Assembly (NCBI GenBank): GCA_008802785.1
Contig: VUYT01000004.1
Span: 774,997-838,996, forward strand
Reading direction: 5' to 3'
Source: Symmetrospora coprosmae
Lineage: Eukaryota > Basidiomycota > Cystobasidiomycetes > Symmetrosporaceae
DNA: 64,000 nt
The translations under genes and the position numbers were made by a program. Below are positions 1-10,672 of the stretch, piece after piece. Every line of letters begins with the position of its first letter. The stretch's first letter is position 1. The notes under the pieces were generated by a model. The model had not been told where the DNA came from and did no database searches. It saw only the letters and a list, made by a program, of their open reading frames with translations.

Positions 1-209
1 AGCAAGATGTTGACCAAGGGAGAGGTCGAAGGTCAACGGACGACACGCTCAAAGTCGCACGCTGTCGCGCAGCCTGGGTGAGCGCACTCATCATTGTCGC
101 TGCTGCCGTCACTTGCAGCTGGGTCGGGTCGGGCTCCGTCGGTCCCGTGCGAGAGCTGGCCGTTGACACTGGCACTCCCGTACCCCCGCCGTCCCTCCTG
201 CTCGCCTGC
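1..209. other. Left edge, upstream of uridine kinase
   Basis: I see no gene that can be supported here. It is presumably promoter and 5' leader of the uridine kinase. An in-frame CTG/GTG-rich extension reaches back to about position 78 without a stop, but the ATG at 210 gives the start expected for the family. Confidence 0.4.
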
Positions 210-2349
210 ATGGCGCACGAGCACAGTCGAGCGCCATGGTACACTATCGACGGCAAGCCTGTCAACGCCTATGTCATCGGGATAGCCGGAGGTAGCGCGA
301 GCGGCAAGGTGAGCTCGTGCAAGGCCAGGCCAGGTCGATCGGGTGGAGACGCGCATGCACGAAGCCACGGCAGAGGCTGAGCAGGCGCATTCCCTATGCT
401 CCCTGCTGTCTCCCACTGCAGACACGAGTCGCCTCGTAGGTCGCTCCCCCGTCTGCTGTCCTTCCAAGCCCAGGCGGGACTCGCTCATCCCGCTTATCGG
501 CTGCTTGTGCCTGTCTGCGAACCCACAGCGAGATCCTCAAGGCTCTGGACGCCCCTTCTGTACTTGTCGTTTCGCAAGACAGCTTCTACAAGTCCCTGAC
601 GTCCGAGCAGAGCAAATCAGCCTTCCGCAACGAGTACGACTTCGATTGCCCGGCAGCCTTTGACTGGGAGACACTGCGCGACTGCACCTCGGACCTCAAG
701 CAATGTCGATCTGTCGAGATCCCTGTCTATTCATTCGTCTTACATCAGCGTACCGAGGACACACAGTATCTCTACGGCGCAAGCGTCATCATCCTCGAAG
801 GCCTGTTTGTCCTGTCGGACCCAGAGCTGCGCGACCTCATGGACATGAAGATCTTCGGTGCGTGGGCATTGATTTCTCGTGATGATGCGCGCGTTCTGCC
901 CCTGACCAGCTGTACCATATTTTCACCCCTTCAGTCCAGTGTGACACGGACCTCATGCTCGCCCGTCGGATACAGCGCGACACGGTGGAAAGAGGGCGTG
1001 ATGTTCAGGGTATCATCTCGCAGTACTTGACGTGTGAGTGTTTCTCTCAGGCGACACGCGACTCGAAAGTGCGCCAAGCTAACCGAGACGGTCTACAGTT
1101 GTGAAACCTAGCTTCGACAACACCATTTTGCCTACTTCCCGGCACGCCGATGTGGTGAGTTAGCGTCTGCTCTCTCTCTGCACTAATGCCTGGCTGACAA
1201 TCGGCGTTCCGCTCGCAGATAGTCCCAGGAGCGGCCAACACCGTCGCTATAGACCTCATTGCAACGCACATTCGGCGACAGCTGAAAGAGCGCGAATTGA
1301 GTCATCGCAATACTCTGCCTGGCTTCGTCAAGCAAACTCATGCCCTAGAAGACCTACCTCCTACTGTCAAGGTGCTAGAACAGACTGCCCAGTTGAAGGT
1401 GGGTTGCCGGTCTCGCCTTTTCCCGTCCGGTTATCCTGACACCTGATTGCTCTGTGCGCAGGGTATCCATACCATCCTGCGGGACAAGGACTGCTCAAGG
1501 GAGGACTTCATCCATTTCTCAACGCGCCTGTCGACTGTCATCGTTGAGGAGGCGCTCAAGATGCTGCCCTACTCGCCGCAATCCGTGGAGACACCGACTG
1601 GCTGCAACTACGATGGGAAGAAGCTGGAGATCAGCGTGGGTATGGCACTCTGGCGTGCCGCTCTCGGCTCATGCTGATGCTGTGTCTACCCTATGACTCA
1701 GCTATGCGGCGTCTCTATCCTTAGGTCCGGCCAATGCTTCGAAAAGGGCTTGCGTCGTGTTCTCCAGGACGTTATTCTCGGGTCACTGCTTATTCAACAA
1801 GACGATGAGTCTGGCGAGCCGCTCAACTTCCACACTGCGCTGCCACCCATCCTCAAGAAGCGGCAAAGCGCTAGCGAGGCCTACGTTCTGCTATGCGACT
1901 CGCAGATCGGGACTGCTGCAGCATGCATCATGGCCATTCGGATCTTGCTAGATCACGGCGTTCAGGAGGATCAGTGGGTTGTGCATTATCGCCTACACCG
2001 AAAAGACGGAAGCTAATGACGCCGCTCCCGCCCGCAGCATCATCTTCCTCTGCTTCTTGGTAGCACAGACTGGCGGTGTTCACGCAGTTGCGACGGCCTT
2101 TCCGCGCGTGCGGATAGTCACGTCTGCGGTCGACCCTACCCTGGAAGAGCGGGCGCTGCCCATTCGCGAGGTGGACCCCATCACCGGCGCGCATCGCAAC
2201 CTCACAAAGAAATGCTGGGCTATCCTCCCAGGAGGTGAGCACGCGAGACCTGAGTGTGGCAGCAATCTCGCCAGGGCGCCATAGCTGATGCTCCTTTTCG
2301 CGCCTGATCAGTGGGCAACTTTGGCAACCGCTACTTCGGTACCAGCTAG
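210..2349 (+). CDS. URK1: Uridine kinase with C-terminal UPRT-like domain
   Basis: Pyrimidine salvage enzyme that phosphorylates uridine/cytidine to UMP/CMP, expected in the cytosol. Ten exons: 210-308, 422-435, 529-857, 935-1033, 1099-1154, 1219-1398, 1462-1635, 1702-1973, 2038-2234, 2312-2349; all phases agree and give 485 aa. The N-terminal kinase domain has the P-loop GGSASGKT (residues 27-34), the VVSQDSFYK strand and the EGLFVL and DLMLARRIQRD segments. The C-terminal half (from about residue 320) is UPRT-like, with CGVSILRSG, FLVAQTGGVHAV and the terminal VGNFGNRYFGTS. This two-domain form is usual for fungal Urk1. The P-loop is split by introns and its Thr lies in a 14-nt exon (422-435), so exon 1 alone would end at GK. 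Identity is secure; exon edges are hand-derived. Confidence 0.93.
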
Positions 2350-3195
2350 CTTCCTACCTTACCATCACCGTGGTCTCCAGCACCATCGTTCGCAGTCAGA
2401 AGTAGACAGTAGCATCATCTCGTCGCGCATGTAGGTATGAATCATTGCATTGCAGTCAGCTATCCTGCGCGCTCAGCCCTCAAAGCTCGCGCACCAGGGC
2501 ATGGCCACGCTTCACGCTCGCTGGCGACTCACGTCTCGTAGCTTTGCACACGGAGGAGACGGGATACCCTGCGAGATGCACCAAAGATCGATGGAGGCAT
2601 GCGTGCGTGCGGGTGTCCATCGGGGCATCTCCGATGTATCGGAAGCGGCTCCGACGAGACACCCCCTTTGCTCTCTCCCGAGTGAACCCCTGGCGTCCGA
2701 GTCGGCTTCGAAGTCAGCGCGATCTGCCGACCCTGACCAAGATGAGAATGCAGCAGCAGATTCCGATGGTCCAACACCAGAACGAGCGCGATGGTTGCGG
2801 ACCTGCGCGCGCGAGGGTAAGCGAGAACGCCGGGACGGGTCTGGCCTTTCCCTTGACCCGGTCCGGTACGGCGGGAAGGCGGTGAACAGGCAGACACATT
2901 GGCGGTTGCTGCTCTGCTCTGCTCGCACGCCTGATTCTTCTTCGTCGACAGCTTCCTCGCTTCGCTTCCAAGCTTCTCTTGACGCCCATTGCGTCTTCTT
3001 GTCCGCACTTCTCGGCAGGCTTTTCTTGTCCGCACTTCTCGGCAGGCTTTGCATACACGCCCGTTTCTGCGTCAATCGCTGCTTCATCGCCTCACTCTCA
3101 TTGCTGGAGTTCTTGCACTGCATCAATCGCTTACGCTTGCCGCGTTGAGGTAATCCCCAGCGACTTAGCCTCAACACCATCGGTCTGGACCAGCC
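2350..3195. other. Intergenic stretch with a 27-bp tandem repeat
   Basis: Lies between the uridine kinase stop and the protein kinase start, so it should hold the kinase promoter and leader. Open frames on both strands overlap one another and resemble nothing. A 27-bp unit (TTCTTGTCCGCACTTCTCGG...) is repeated twice back to back at 2996-3049. No RNA gene was seen. Confidence 0.5.
2996..3049. repeat. 27-bp direct tandem repeat, two copies
   Basis: Two adjacent, apparently identical copies starting at 2996 and 3023. They lie about 150 bp upstream of the protein kinase start, probably in its leader or promoter. Confidence 0.85.
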
Positions 3196-5439
3196 ATGAA
3201 AGCCATCCACTACTACGAGGCTTCCCACTTTATTGGCCTACGAGTCGACGGCGGCCGACTGGAGATAGTAGACGTCATTGGGCATGGAGCAGAGGGAGAG
3301 GTCCTGCTGGCCAGAAACGTGTCAGAAGGCGAGCCAGGTTGCGTCCTATATACTGAGCCTTTCTACGTAAGTGCGCCAGAGACCACACGAATGCAGCTAG
3401 TAGGCCCGCCTCTAACGAATCCGAGTTTTCCACAGGCCGTTAAGGTCATATCCAAACTGGGCCTCGAGACAAAGGCAGTCATGGGTCTCCAGGCCGAGAT
3501 CCAGCTGCAGCAGCGCGCAAGCTCCGGGTCGCATGCAGGCGTCATCAAGCTGCACAATGTCGTCGATACAGTCGGGTGCCTCTTCCTCGTCTCTACCTTC
3601 TGTGCGTGCGGTGATCTTTTCGACCAGATTGTCAAGACGTCTGGGACGCCCTTTGCGCTCTCTGGCGACGCGGGCGCAATTCGCGATATCATCATACAGC
3701 TCGTCGACGTCGTGCGGTACCTCCACGAGGACAAGCACATTGCTCACCGCGACATCAAGCCCGAGAATTTGTACTGGGACGCCGAGGCGCGCAGGCTCAC
3801 GATTGGGGATTTCGGCCTAGCATGCGAAGGGCAGTTCGCCTCGGATTTTGGCAACGGGACGAGCTTCTACGCCTCGCCGGAGGCAGTGGGTTACTTCAAG
3901 CACATCGCCCTTGCTGAGGAGTACCAGCGGGACCAGCGGGACCAGCGGGACCAGCGGGACCAGCGCGGGGGCGCAGGCGATAGAGCGGTCAGCGCGCCCG
4001 ACGACCCGCGCAAGTACCGCTACGATGCTTTCGCCAGTGACATCTGGTCCATCGGGATTGTCATCATCAACCTGTCATGCGAGCGCAACCCATGGCAGTA
4101 TGCCGTCCCGACCAACGACGAGGCATTCGCGTCGTACCTGCTGCGGCCAGAGACGTTCCTCAAGGACATCCTCCCCGACATTACCGATGACTGCCACGCC
4201 CTCCTCCGCGGCATTCTGCGCATCAACCCAGAGGAGAGGATGTCGCTTGCGGAGATCAGGGACGCAGTGGCAGAAATTGAGGCATTCACTGTCACAGCGG
4301 ACCTGAACCAGCACGAGCGGCGTATCACCGAGGACGGAAATAGTGGCGAGGGCCGTCCGGCCAAGACGAGGGAGACGACGGCCTGCAGCAGCTGGATCGA
4401 TACCGATTCTCAGGATTGTCGCCAGTCTTCGTCGGTCAAAGAGTGGCTCAACACCAACGGACTCGTCAGCGCCGCCTCCCTCGTCTCCTCGACGCCGTCT
4501 TGGCTGAATTCCGACGCCCCCCTCGTCTCGCCGGCGCTCGGATCGGGCCAGGGTACGGGCGAAGAGTTCTACTCGCTACCATCGGCAGAGCTGTTCAAGG
4601 GTGCTTGCTCCGAGCCTCCTTCAGTGGAAGCCGACGCCTCGGCAGAGACAGGCTCCGCGCCCACATCGTACAGGTTCCCGCCTACAATCTCTAAACCGAC
4701 ACCTGAGAAGGTCAAGCCCATCCTCACCGCCGACACATCCGGCCTTCCGCTGCTCGCTTCAGCAGCCTGCTCGCTCACCCTGTCAGCTTCGACGCACACG
4801 GGCAGCAATGTTCGTACACCGGTGTCGGAAGCTGGCGATCCTCTCCGCATCACCGTGGCTAGCGAGGACGATGTCCTGGCTGCTGACGATCAGAATAAGG
4901 AGACTAAGCCGGCTGCGATACGTTCGCCTCTGCCCTCGCTTGCTAGCCAATGCAGGAGCCCTGCCGGTGTTCGGGCACTGCCACTCTCTCCCAGCGCCGG
5001 CATGATGCTAGCAACCCCGACCACTCCAACCTTTAATTTCAACATGGCCTCGTCCCCCTCTCCGATGAGCTACTTGCAGTCGCCCCTGCGACACGCTCAG
5101 CAGGCCTTCCTCGACAAGCACTATGGGCAATTTGCTGCAGCCGTCTCGCCGACTTCGCCCTCGTTCGGCGGCGTCTTCCTAGGATCTGCTGGCCTTGTGC
5201 CGGGACCGCCTTCGCCCCTCTCGCCGGTCGGAGGAGGGTTCGGCTTTGGTGCTGGCTATGGCGGGAATCTCACGCTGGCACTACCGCATTCTGCCGCTCC
5301 CGTGGTCGTCGCCGGGTTTAGGAGGGGCAGTCTGCCTCTAGCCAACGACGGCCCTCGCTCTGCCGAACTGCCTTTGTCCGGCAGGAGTGGCAATGGGGCT
5401 GGAGGTGGGCCCCGTCGAGCCAGCAAGCCTGGCTACTGA
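3196..5439 (+). CDS. Serine/threonine protein kinase (Ran1/Sks1-like group, tentative)
   Basis: Kinase domain spans roughly residues 20-370 of about 724: glycine loop GHGAEGEV, catalytic lysine in AVKVISK, HRDIKPEN catalytic loop, DFG (GDFGLAC), SFYASPE in place of APE, and DIWSIG in helix F. The segment between SFYASPE and DIWSIG carries an insert with the near-perfect 9-nt repeat encoding QRD. The remaining half is Ser/Pro/Thr-rich with many SP/TP sites (for example SPSPMSYLQSP), as in nutrient- or cycle-linked fungal kinases. An intron at 3367-3435 (69 nt, GTAAGT...CACAG) is a multiple of three with no stop; removing it joins EPFY to AVKVISK and restores the VAIK strand. The subgroup assignment is a guess from overall feel; the kinase call is firm. 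Confidence 0.9.
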   Translation: MKAIHYYEASHFIGLRVDGGRLEIVDVIGHGAEGEVLLARNVSEGEPGCVLYTEPFYVSAPETTRMQLVGPPLTNPSFPQAVKVISKLGLETKAVMGLQAEIQLQQRASSGSHAGVIKLHNVVDTVGCLFLVSTFCACGDLFDQIVKTSGTPFALSGDAGAIRDIIIQLVDVVRYLHEDKHIAHRDIKPENLYWDAEARRLTIGDFGLACEGQFASDFGNGTSFYASPEAVGYFKHIALAEEYQRDQRDQRDQRDQRGGAGDRAVSAPDDPRKYRYDAFASDIWSIGIVIINLSCERNPWQYAVPTNDEAFASYLLRPETFLKDILPDITDDCHALLRGILRINPEERMSLAEIRDAVAEIEAFTVTADLNQHERRITEDGNSGEGRPAKTRETTACSSWIDTDSQDCRQSSSVKEWLNTNGLVSAASLVSSTPSWLNSDAPLVSPALGSGQGTGEEFYSLPSAELFKGACSEPPSVEADASAETGSAPTSYRFPPTISKPTPEKVKPILTADTSGLPLLASAACSLTLSASTHTGSNVRTPVSEAGDPLRITVASEDDVLAADDQNKETKPAAIRSPLPSLASQCRSPAGVRALPLSPSAGMMLATPTTPTFNFNMASSPSPMSYLQSPLRHAQQAFLDKHYGQFAAAVSPTSPSFGGVFLGSAGLVPGPPSPLSPVGGGFGFGAGYGGNLTLALPHSAAPVVVAGFRRGSLPLANDGPRSAELPLSGRSGNGAGGGPRRASKPGY
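3924..3966 (+). repeat. 9-nt tandem repeat (GACCAGCGG) encoding QRD
   Basis: About four to five in-frame copies inside the kinase domain, after SFYASPE. Expansion or contraction keeps frame and would alter the length of this surface insert. Confidence 0.85.
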
Positions 5440-6513
5440 TGGCATGTTGCACCATGGCTGGCTTTGTTGGCCATCTCTCTCTCTCTCTCTCCCACTATCG
5501 CTCAAGCCTGCTCTGTGTAGCAGGCCGGTCCCCTCGCCTTTGCTGATCCCCTATCTGTTCATAGTCGCCTCAGTATGTTGCCTGTTTGGATAGATCAGCA
5601 GAATCGCATCATGTCGGCTCATTGAAATGCAAATGTCGATAGTCCTCCCATCTCAGTCTTGTCCAGTTCTCTCAAGGGAGCTCGATTTCTGCGAAAAGTA
5701 CGCGCGTCATTTCCGTGCCCCTGAACGCGTCGAGGCGGTTCAGCCCGGGGCGCGCGTAGAGTGGGCAGTGGTGGAGTATCAGGCAGAAGACGGGCACTGC
5801 AGAGGAGAGTACAGCGATACAACACATGCACATGAGATGTATGCGACACGGTGTGATCTAGACACAGGCACGACCCTCTTTGCGCGACTCTCTCTGTTGC
5901 TGCTTGCTGAGATGTGACCCCGGTCGATCGCCTGCGCCTTGCCCCTGGCGAGCGTGTTGTTGCGGGCGCAGCGGGCGCAGAGGGTGGGCGACTGCTGCCT
6001 CCTTCTCCCTTCTCCTCTCCCATCCTCATCCTCGTCCACACGCACGTACGCAGCAGTACAGACTCCCTTCCTCTCCTCTATCTACATCTACGTACCCACA
6101 CTCCCTCCCTGTCTGTTCTGTCTGTGTTCTCTTTCCCTCTTCCCGCCGGCCATTCCTCCAGTCCCAGCCAGCCCCGACCACCACCGAGAGAATCAAAACA
6201 ACAACCGTCCCCAGCCCCAGCTACAACCGCAATAGCAGCAGCAGCAGCAGCAGCGACAACCAGAGTAGAGCGACAACAAACAGTGCTCGCACGTCATCAT
6301 ACGCGCTGTCCCCTCACCCGCGGAACCAGCCAGCTAGTTCCCCCGGCCCCAGCCGCCCATCCGCGTCTGCCCCTCTTGCTGCTCCCTCTGTTTGAATGGC
6401 GGTGAGTCCGCGGCCTTCCCCAGCTCACCTGCATCTGCACCGACTCGGCACCTGCCTTGCTGCCTGCCTCACATCAGTACTGATCAATCCCAATTCTATC
6501 TCTCCTCCCACCC
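5440..6513. other. Intergenic region and probable long leader of the cyclin gene
   Basis: Contains a (CT)n run near 5474-5492 and a pyrimidine-rich tract at 5990-6180, then an (AGC)n tract near 6233-6254. Overlapping open frames here are compositional. The ATG at 6396 is followed at once by GTGAGT, so a short first coding exon (ATGGCG) spliced to a downstream exon is an alternative start for the cyclin. Confidence 0.45.
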
Positions 6514-8887
6514 ATGCCTGTCCCGCTGCCGTCCGACGCGCACATCACCCTCAACCACCCCTACGTCCCGGCATTGCCACTGCCCTTGATGCCTCTGCCC
6601 CATCCGCCTGCTGCTGCTGTCGGCCATCCAATACGCATCCGCATACCTGCGCGATACAACTCGGCCAAACCCGAACCTGCCGACGGTCTACCTCCGCCGC
6701 TCCCGACCTCCGTGGCCGACCTTCCGCCCCACAACAATAACAACAACGCCACTAACGCGTCTCGTCGCCGGTACCGCAACCGCAATGCTCCACGCAATAC
6801 CAACAACTCGCAGAGCCGACGCGTAAACACCAGAGCAGCTGCCTCGACCGTCACGGTCCTCGGTAGTGACGAAAACAAGATCAACCCGGGCATTGGAAAA
6901 GCAGGCCTGAGAGCAACTGGAGCAGCAGCAGCGTCAAAGGGCAAGGTGAGTGGACGACAGCAGTGGTGTCTCCATGAAAGCCTTTACCTGATTTGATTGC
7001 TCCTCGTGCAGGCATCCACCACGGGCGCCGCTTCGAACGCAACGGCCGCAGGCGCAAAGAGGAGGACTGCCCTCGCCGACTCCTCCAACAAGGTTGCTCA
7101 GCCTTTCAAGGGCACCAAGGGCAAGCTCGGTGTAGTCGTCGAAAAGGCCGGTGCCACTGGCAAGGCCGCCTCTACCGGTGTCGCAGCCGGCACGGCTCGC
7201 AGCCTGCGCTCCTCGACGAGCAAGAGCACTGCCGGCGCCAAGGCCGAAGACGATGACGGAGACGCCGTCATGGAGACCACCGAGGACCGACCCATCAAGT
7301 CGCTCCGCAACTCTGGCTCGCGGACCGCAAGCACGGCCCTAGCTGGCAAATCCACCAACATCCCCAAGGCAGCCACGACGGGGCAGCCAACCAAGAATGC
7401 CGGGTTGCGCAAGTCCACGTCCGCATCCGCACCAGTCTCCAAGAAGGAGGAGCCGGCCGTCAAGCGGTCCACCAAGAATGCCGGGCTCCGCCTCAAGCGA
7501 GAGATTCAGGAGGTCGACGTATCGCGCGTCGAGGAGGAGGCGGAAGTCGACGAGAACCATGCCGTCGCGCTGCACGAGGATGTCGAGCCGCCTGCTGGAC
7601 AGCGGAGGCGGAGCAAGCGCTTGCGCCCATCTGACCCGCTCGAGAACGCCGAGGCATCCACGTCTGCGCTCAAGGCGGAGGAGGACGCTGTCGCAGCCGC
7701 CAACCGATCCGTCGCAGAGACCGTCTCGCGCATCATTGAGAGCGACGTCGGGATTGATGTCGACCAGGACGAGGAGGTTGACGAGAATGCCAAAGACTAC
7801 GGATGGGAGGATCTCGACATTGGAGACGAGGAGGACCCGCTCATGGTGACGGAGTATGTCAGGGAGATCCACGACTATATGAAGGAGCTGGAGGTGGGTT
7901 TCAGTTACTGCTGTGTCACTCATCAGCACAGTCTGACGAGCCTGTCCCCCTGCAGATCACCACGCTCGCCGACCCGCACTACATGTCGCGCCAGAGCGAA
8001 GTGACGTGGAAGATGCGCAGCATTCTGGTCGACTGGCTCATCGAGGTGCACGGCAAGTTCCGCCTGCTGCCCGAGACCATCTTCCTCGCCGTCAACATCG
8101 TCGATCGCCTGCTGTCGATTCGGACCGTCTCCCTGACGAAGTTCCAGCTGGTCGGGATTGTCTCGCTCTTTGTCGCGAGCAAGTACGAAGAGGTCATCTG
8201 CCCGAGCGTCAGCTCATTCCTCTACATGACGGACGGCGGCTACACGGACGACGAGATGCTCAGCGCCGAGCGCTACATCCTCAAGCAGATCGACTTCAAC
8301 CTTTCTTACCCGAATCCCATCAATTTCCTCCGCCGCATCTCCAAAGCAGACGGATACGACATCCAGACGAGGACGGTAGCAAAGTACTTCCTCGAGATGA
8401 GCTGCGTCGACCGCAAGTTCATTTCGGTCACTCCGAGTCTGATCGCGGCTGCAGGCATGTGGCTTGCGCGAAAGATTCTGGATCGAGGAGATTGGGTGAG
8501 TGCATTCTGCTTGTCAAATGCGTGTTGGTCATTGGCTGATGGATGATCTGCTCGCTTCTACAGCACGCCAACCTTGTGCACTACTCAACGTACTCGCAGC
8601 TCGAGCTGCTGCCCACAGCACAGCTCATGCTTGACTATGTCCTTCGACGCTCGCAGACGCCCAGCGATCCCATCGAGCACCCGCACTTCACCAAGAAGTA
8701 CTCGGCAAAGAAGTTCTACCGAGCAGCAGAGATTGTCCGCGAGTGGGCAGAGGCACGATACCTCGTTCGACGCGGAGCAGAGAAGGCGACCGGATCAGTC
8801 AGCCTGTTTCCGGAGCTCGACAACGCTGGCAGACTCGAGGAGTGGGAGGAGGAGGGCCGCATTGCGCCCACTGCCGACTACGTCTAG
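6514..8887 (+). CDS. B-type (mitotic) cyclin
   Basis: Regulatory subunit of Cdk1 that drives G2/M. Exons 6514-6945, 7012-7893, 7956-8495 and 8564-8887 join in frame (about 725 aa). The N-terminal region is low complexity, with a destruction-box-like RTALADSSN near residue 168, a lysine-rich linker and an acidic stretch. Cyclin_N follows: MRSILVDWLIEVHGKF, LPETIFLAVNIVDRLLS, SKYEEVICPSV and FLYMTDGGYTDDEM, then Cyclin_C with YFLEMSCVDR and HYSTYSQLELLPTAQLML. The MRxILVDWLIEVH signature and D-box fit the B type. The start is uncertain: 6514 is the first ATG in the open frame, but ATGGCG|GTGAGT at 6396 may be the true first exon. Confidence 0.9.
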
Positions 8888-9260
8888 GCTTGCATCGTCG
8901 CTTGGCCTTCCGACTCGTCTCTTTCTGGACCCGACCTTCCTCCGCATCCGTCTTTCGCAACTCGTTCCGCAAGCCATGTCGTCCTCGTCTTCTAGCGATG
9001 TCCTTCTGCTTTTCTCGTGGCGCCCCTTTCGCCTCTACCCTCTACTTGCTCAGCCCCTCACCCGCACATACCGCAGTTGTCCTCTCCACCACGAATAGCT
9101 CGCCTGTTTCCAGAAGTGCGCTGTCTGTGCACCCACTTGCCGTAACGCGCGAGTCGGTGCTGCACCTTATCCCATCGAAGTGCTGTAGATCTCCCTTCAT
9201 GACTAGCAACGATGATGCTGCCATGATCATAGCAATGCCTGGCCCTGGCTGTCCGTATCT
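8888..9260. other. 3' region of cyclin gene, no gene seen
   Basis: Pyrimidine-rich sequence after the cyclin stop. Open frames are shadows of each other and show no family signature. The tRNA-derived repeat begins at its right edge. Confidence 0.4.
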
Positions 9261-9293
9261 CCGTCTCGCGCGCTCCTGTTGCGCCAGCAGAGC
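9261..9293 (-). pseudogene. Truncated tRNA-Arg 5' half (relic)
   Basis: On the minus strand this matches the first part of the intact tRNA-Arg gene at 11974: acceptor 5' strand GCTCTGC, then TGGCGCAA, a diverged D-loop, and GCGCGCGAGAC. Similarity stops at the anticodon stem, so the anticodon loop, T arm and acceptor 3' strand are missing. Its 5' flank (9294-9497) is copied with it. It cannot encode a functional tRNA. Confidence 0.75.
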
Positions 9294-9497
9294 GTTTGGT
9301 TAATCCGCTTGCGAGCGGCATTGAGGTCTACATTCGCCTACTGTGGGGTCTCTCGTAACGTCCCTGCATGCTTCCCATCCCCACTCTGGACATCTCCTGG
9401 TTGCGAATGCTCTGCATCGGCATGTCTTGAGCCTCTCCTCTGGCCCGGACTGCCGGACCCTTGCATGTCCGCTGGCTACGTCAGCCTTCCCCGCACC
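9279..9497 (-). repeat. Inverted copy of the tRNA-Arg 5' flank (copy A)
   Basis: About 220 bp that reappears inverted at 11770-11990 with only a handful of mismatches by eye, beginning inside the tRNA 5' end and running through its 5' flank. Similarity ends abruptly after CCGCACC. There are no coding signs; the matching open frames in both copies simply reflect the DNA identity. Confidence 0.85.
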
Positions 9498-9682
9498 GCG
9501 TTATTACCTGACTCGCACAGAATGACAAGGTTCAGTGTCTGACGGAGCCGCGGTGCCCATTCCTAAGGCATCCTCCTCTTTGCCCAATGTGTGAACATGC
9601 ACTTAGGCGGCAGATAACGTTATTGCAAGGTCGTCTGCAAGTTGTGGCAGGCATTACATGGTGTATAGAAGAGAATGTTCAG

Positions 9683-10672
9683 CTAAGCAGGCAGATACTT
9701 CGCCTCTTGCGCTTTGCGGAAGAAAGCCAGAATCGATTGTGCGGCGCTGCGGGCGGCTTCGACTGCCCGCATGAGCTGGACAATCGTGGACCGAGGCTTA
9801 GCTAGTGGGTCCAAGGCTGAGAATAAGTCGGTTTGAGCTTACTTCTTCCTCCTCGCAGCTACCGCTACTCAGCTCCAGGAAGCAGACATCGCCGACCGTT
9901 TCGCCCTGGCCTTTGCCGAACGAGAACGCGACGCAGAGAGTGGCTAGAGAATCGCGCTCCTCTTCGGCTGTAGGATCGAGCACTACGTTTGAATGAGCAC
10001 TCGTCTCCATTTCGTCGCTGTCGTCTTGACTCGGTAGAAGAGCGACTGCAACGGCAGCGACCATGCCCTTCATTCCGACTGCTGCGTCCACGAGCGCAAG
10101 GACGGCGGCGTTGATGCAGGCTGCCTTCTCAGATACGCTCTCGCGCTCGATTGCGCTGCTGCCATCGTCGTCTGCACGGTCTTCGCTGAAAGTCCGGAAG
10201 GGTTTCGAAAATTTGGTGGTTGGAAGCGAGAGTGTTTGGAGTGAAAGCTGGATGAGCGAGCGGGGATGGCGATTCAGGAGGAGGATAGGAATGAGGACGG
10301 AGGAGAGAGAATCGCAAAGCGATTTCGTGGCCGGTCCTACACTCAAGCTGCATCAGTATAGCCCATCGGATGCCAGCCGAGGCGCCTCACCTGGAAGTCC
10401 TTTCGCAGGTCGTACGTTGACTTCGAGATGAGCTCGGTCTACGATCTCGTCTCGCAAGCGTACTTCGAGTGGACCATTCACGGATGCGAGAACCTGGACT
10501 GGACCTGCCACGATGGGCGGGGTTACATCTCGTCAACTGACGAGCGGCGCGGACGTCTCGATCACAACTCACCACTTGAGAACTTGGCAGAACCATCAGC
10601 GCGACTCAAGACGCTCGTTTGCAGGCCGAGCTCGCGCAGGTCGCCTGCGGCACGTCCTCCCGCGCGCTTCAT
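9683..10672 (-). CDS. RRP46: Exosome core subunit Rrp46 (RNase PH-like)
   Basis: Non-catalytic PH-ring subunit of the RNA exosome, nuclear and cytoplasmic. Minus-strand exons 10573-10672, 10391-10504, 9843-10336 and 9683-9796 join in phase to 273 aa. Diagnostic pieces are RADGSAKFSSG and VLASVNGPLEVR at the N-terminus, RAHLEVNVRPAKGLPG, then LLNRHPRSLIQLSLQ, the ALVDAAVGMKGMVAAV strand-helix, the conserved DPT before an acidic run, and ATLCVAFSFGKGQGE. The tail after the last intron ends LMRAVEAARSAAQSIL. An alternative acceptor for exon 3 would hit a stop, so TGTAG|GACCGG is favoured. Mtr3 is the main alternative. Confidence 0.85.

Noticed and set aside
2512-3228. 238-codon minus-strand frame upstream of the kinase, overlapped by several other frames
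   Set aside because: Frames in other phases and on the other strand cover the same bases, no domain, and the tandem repeat lies inside it; compositional.
9279-9542. Two look-alike open frames at 9279-9542 (+) and 11728-11988 (-)
   Set aside because: They are the same translated DNA repeat beside the tRNA-Arg gene and include tRNA bases; not a protein family.
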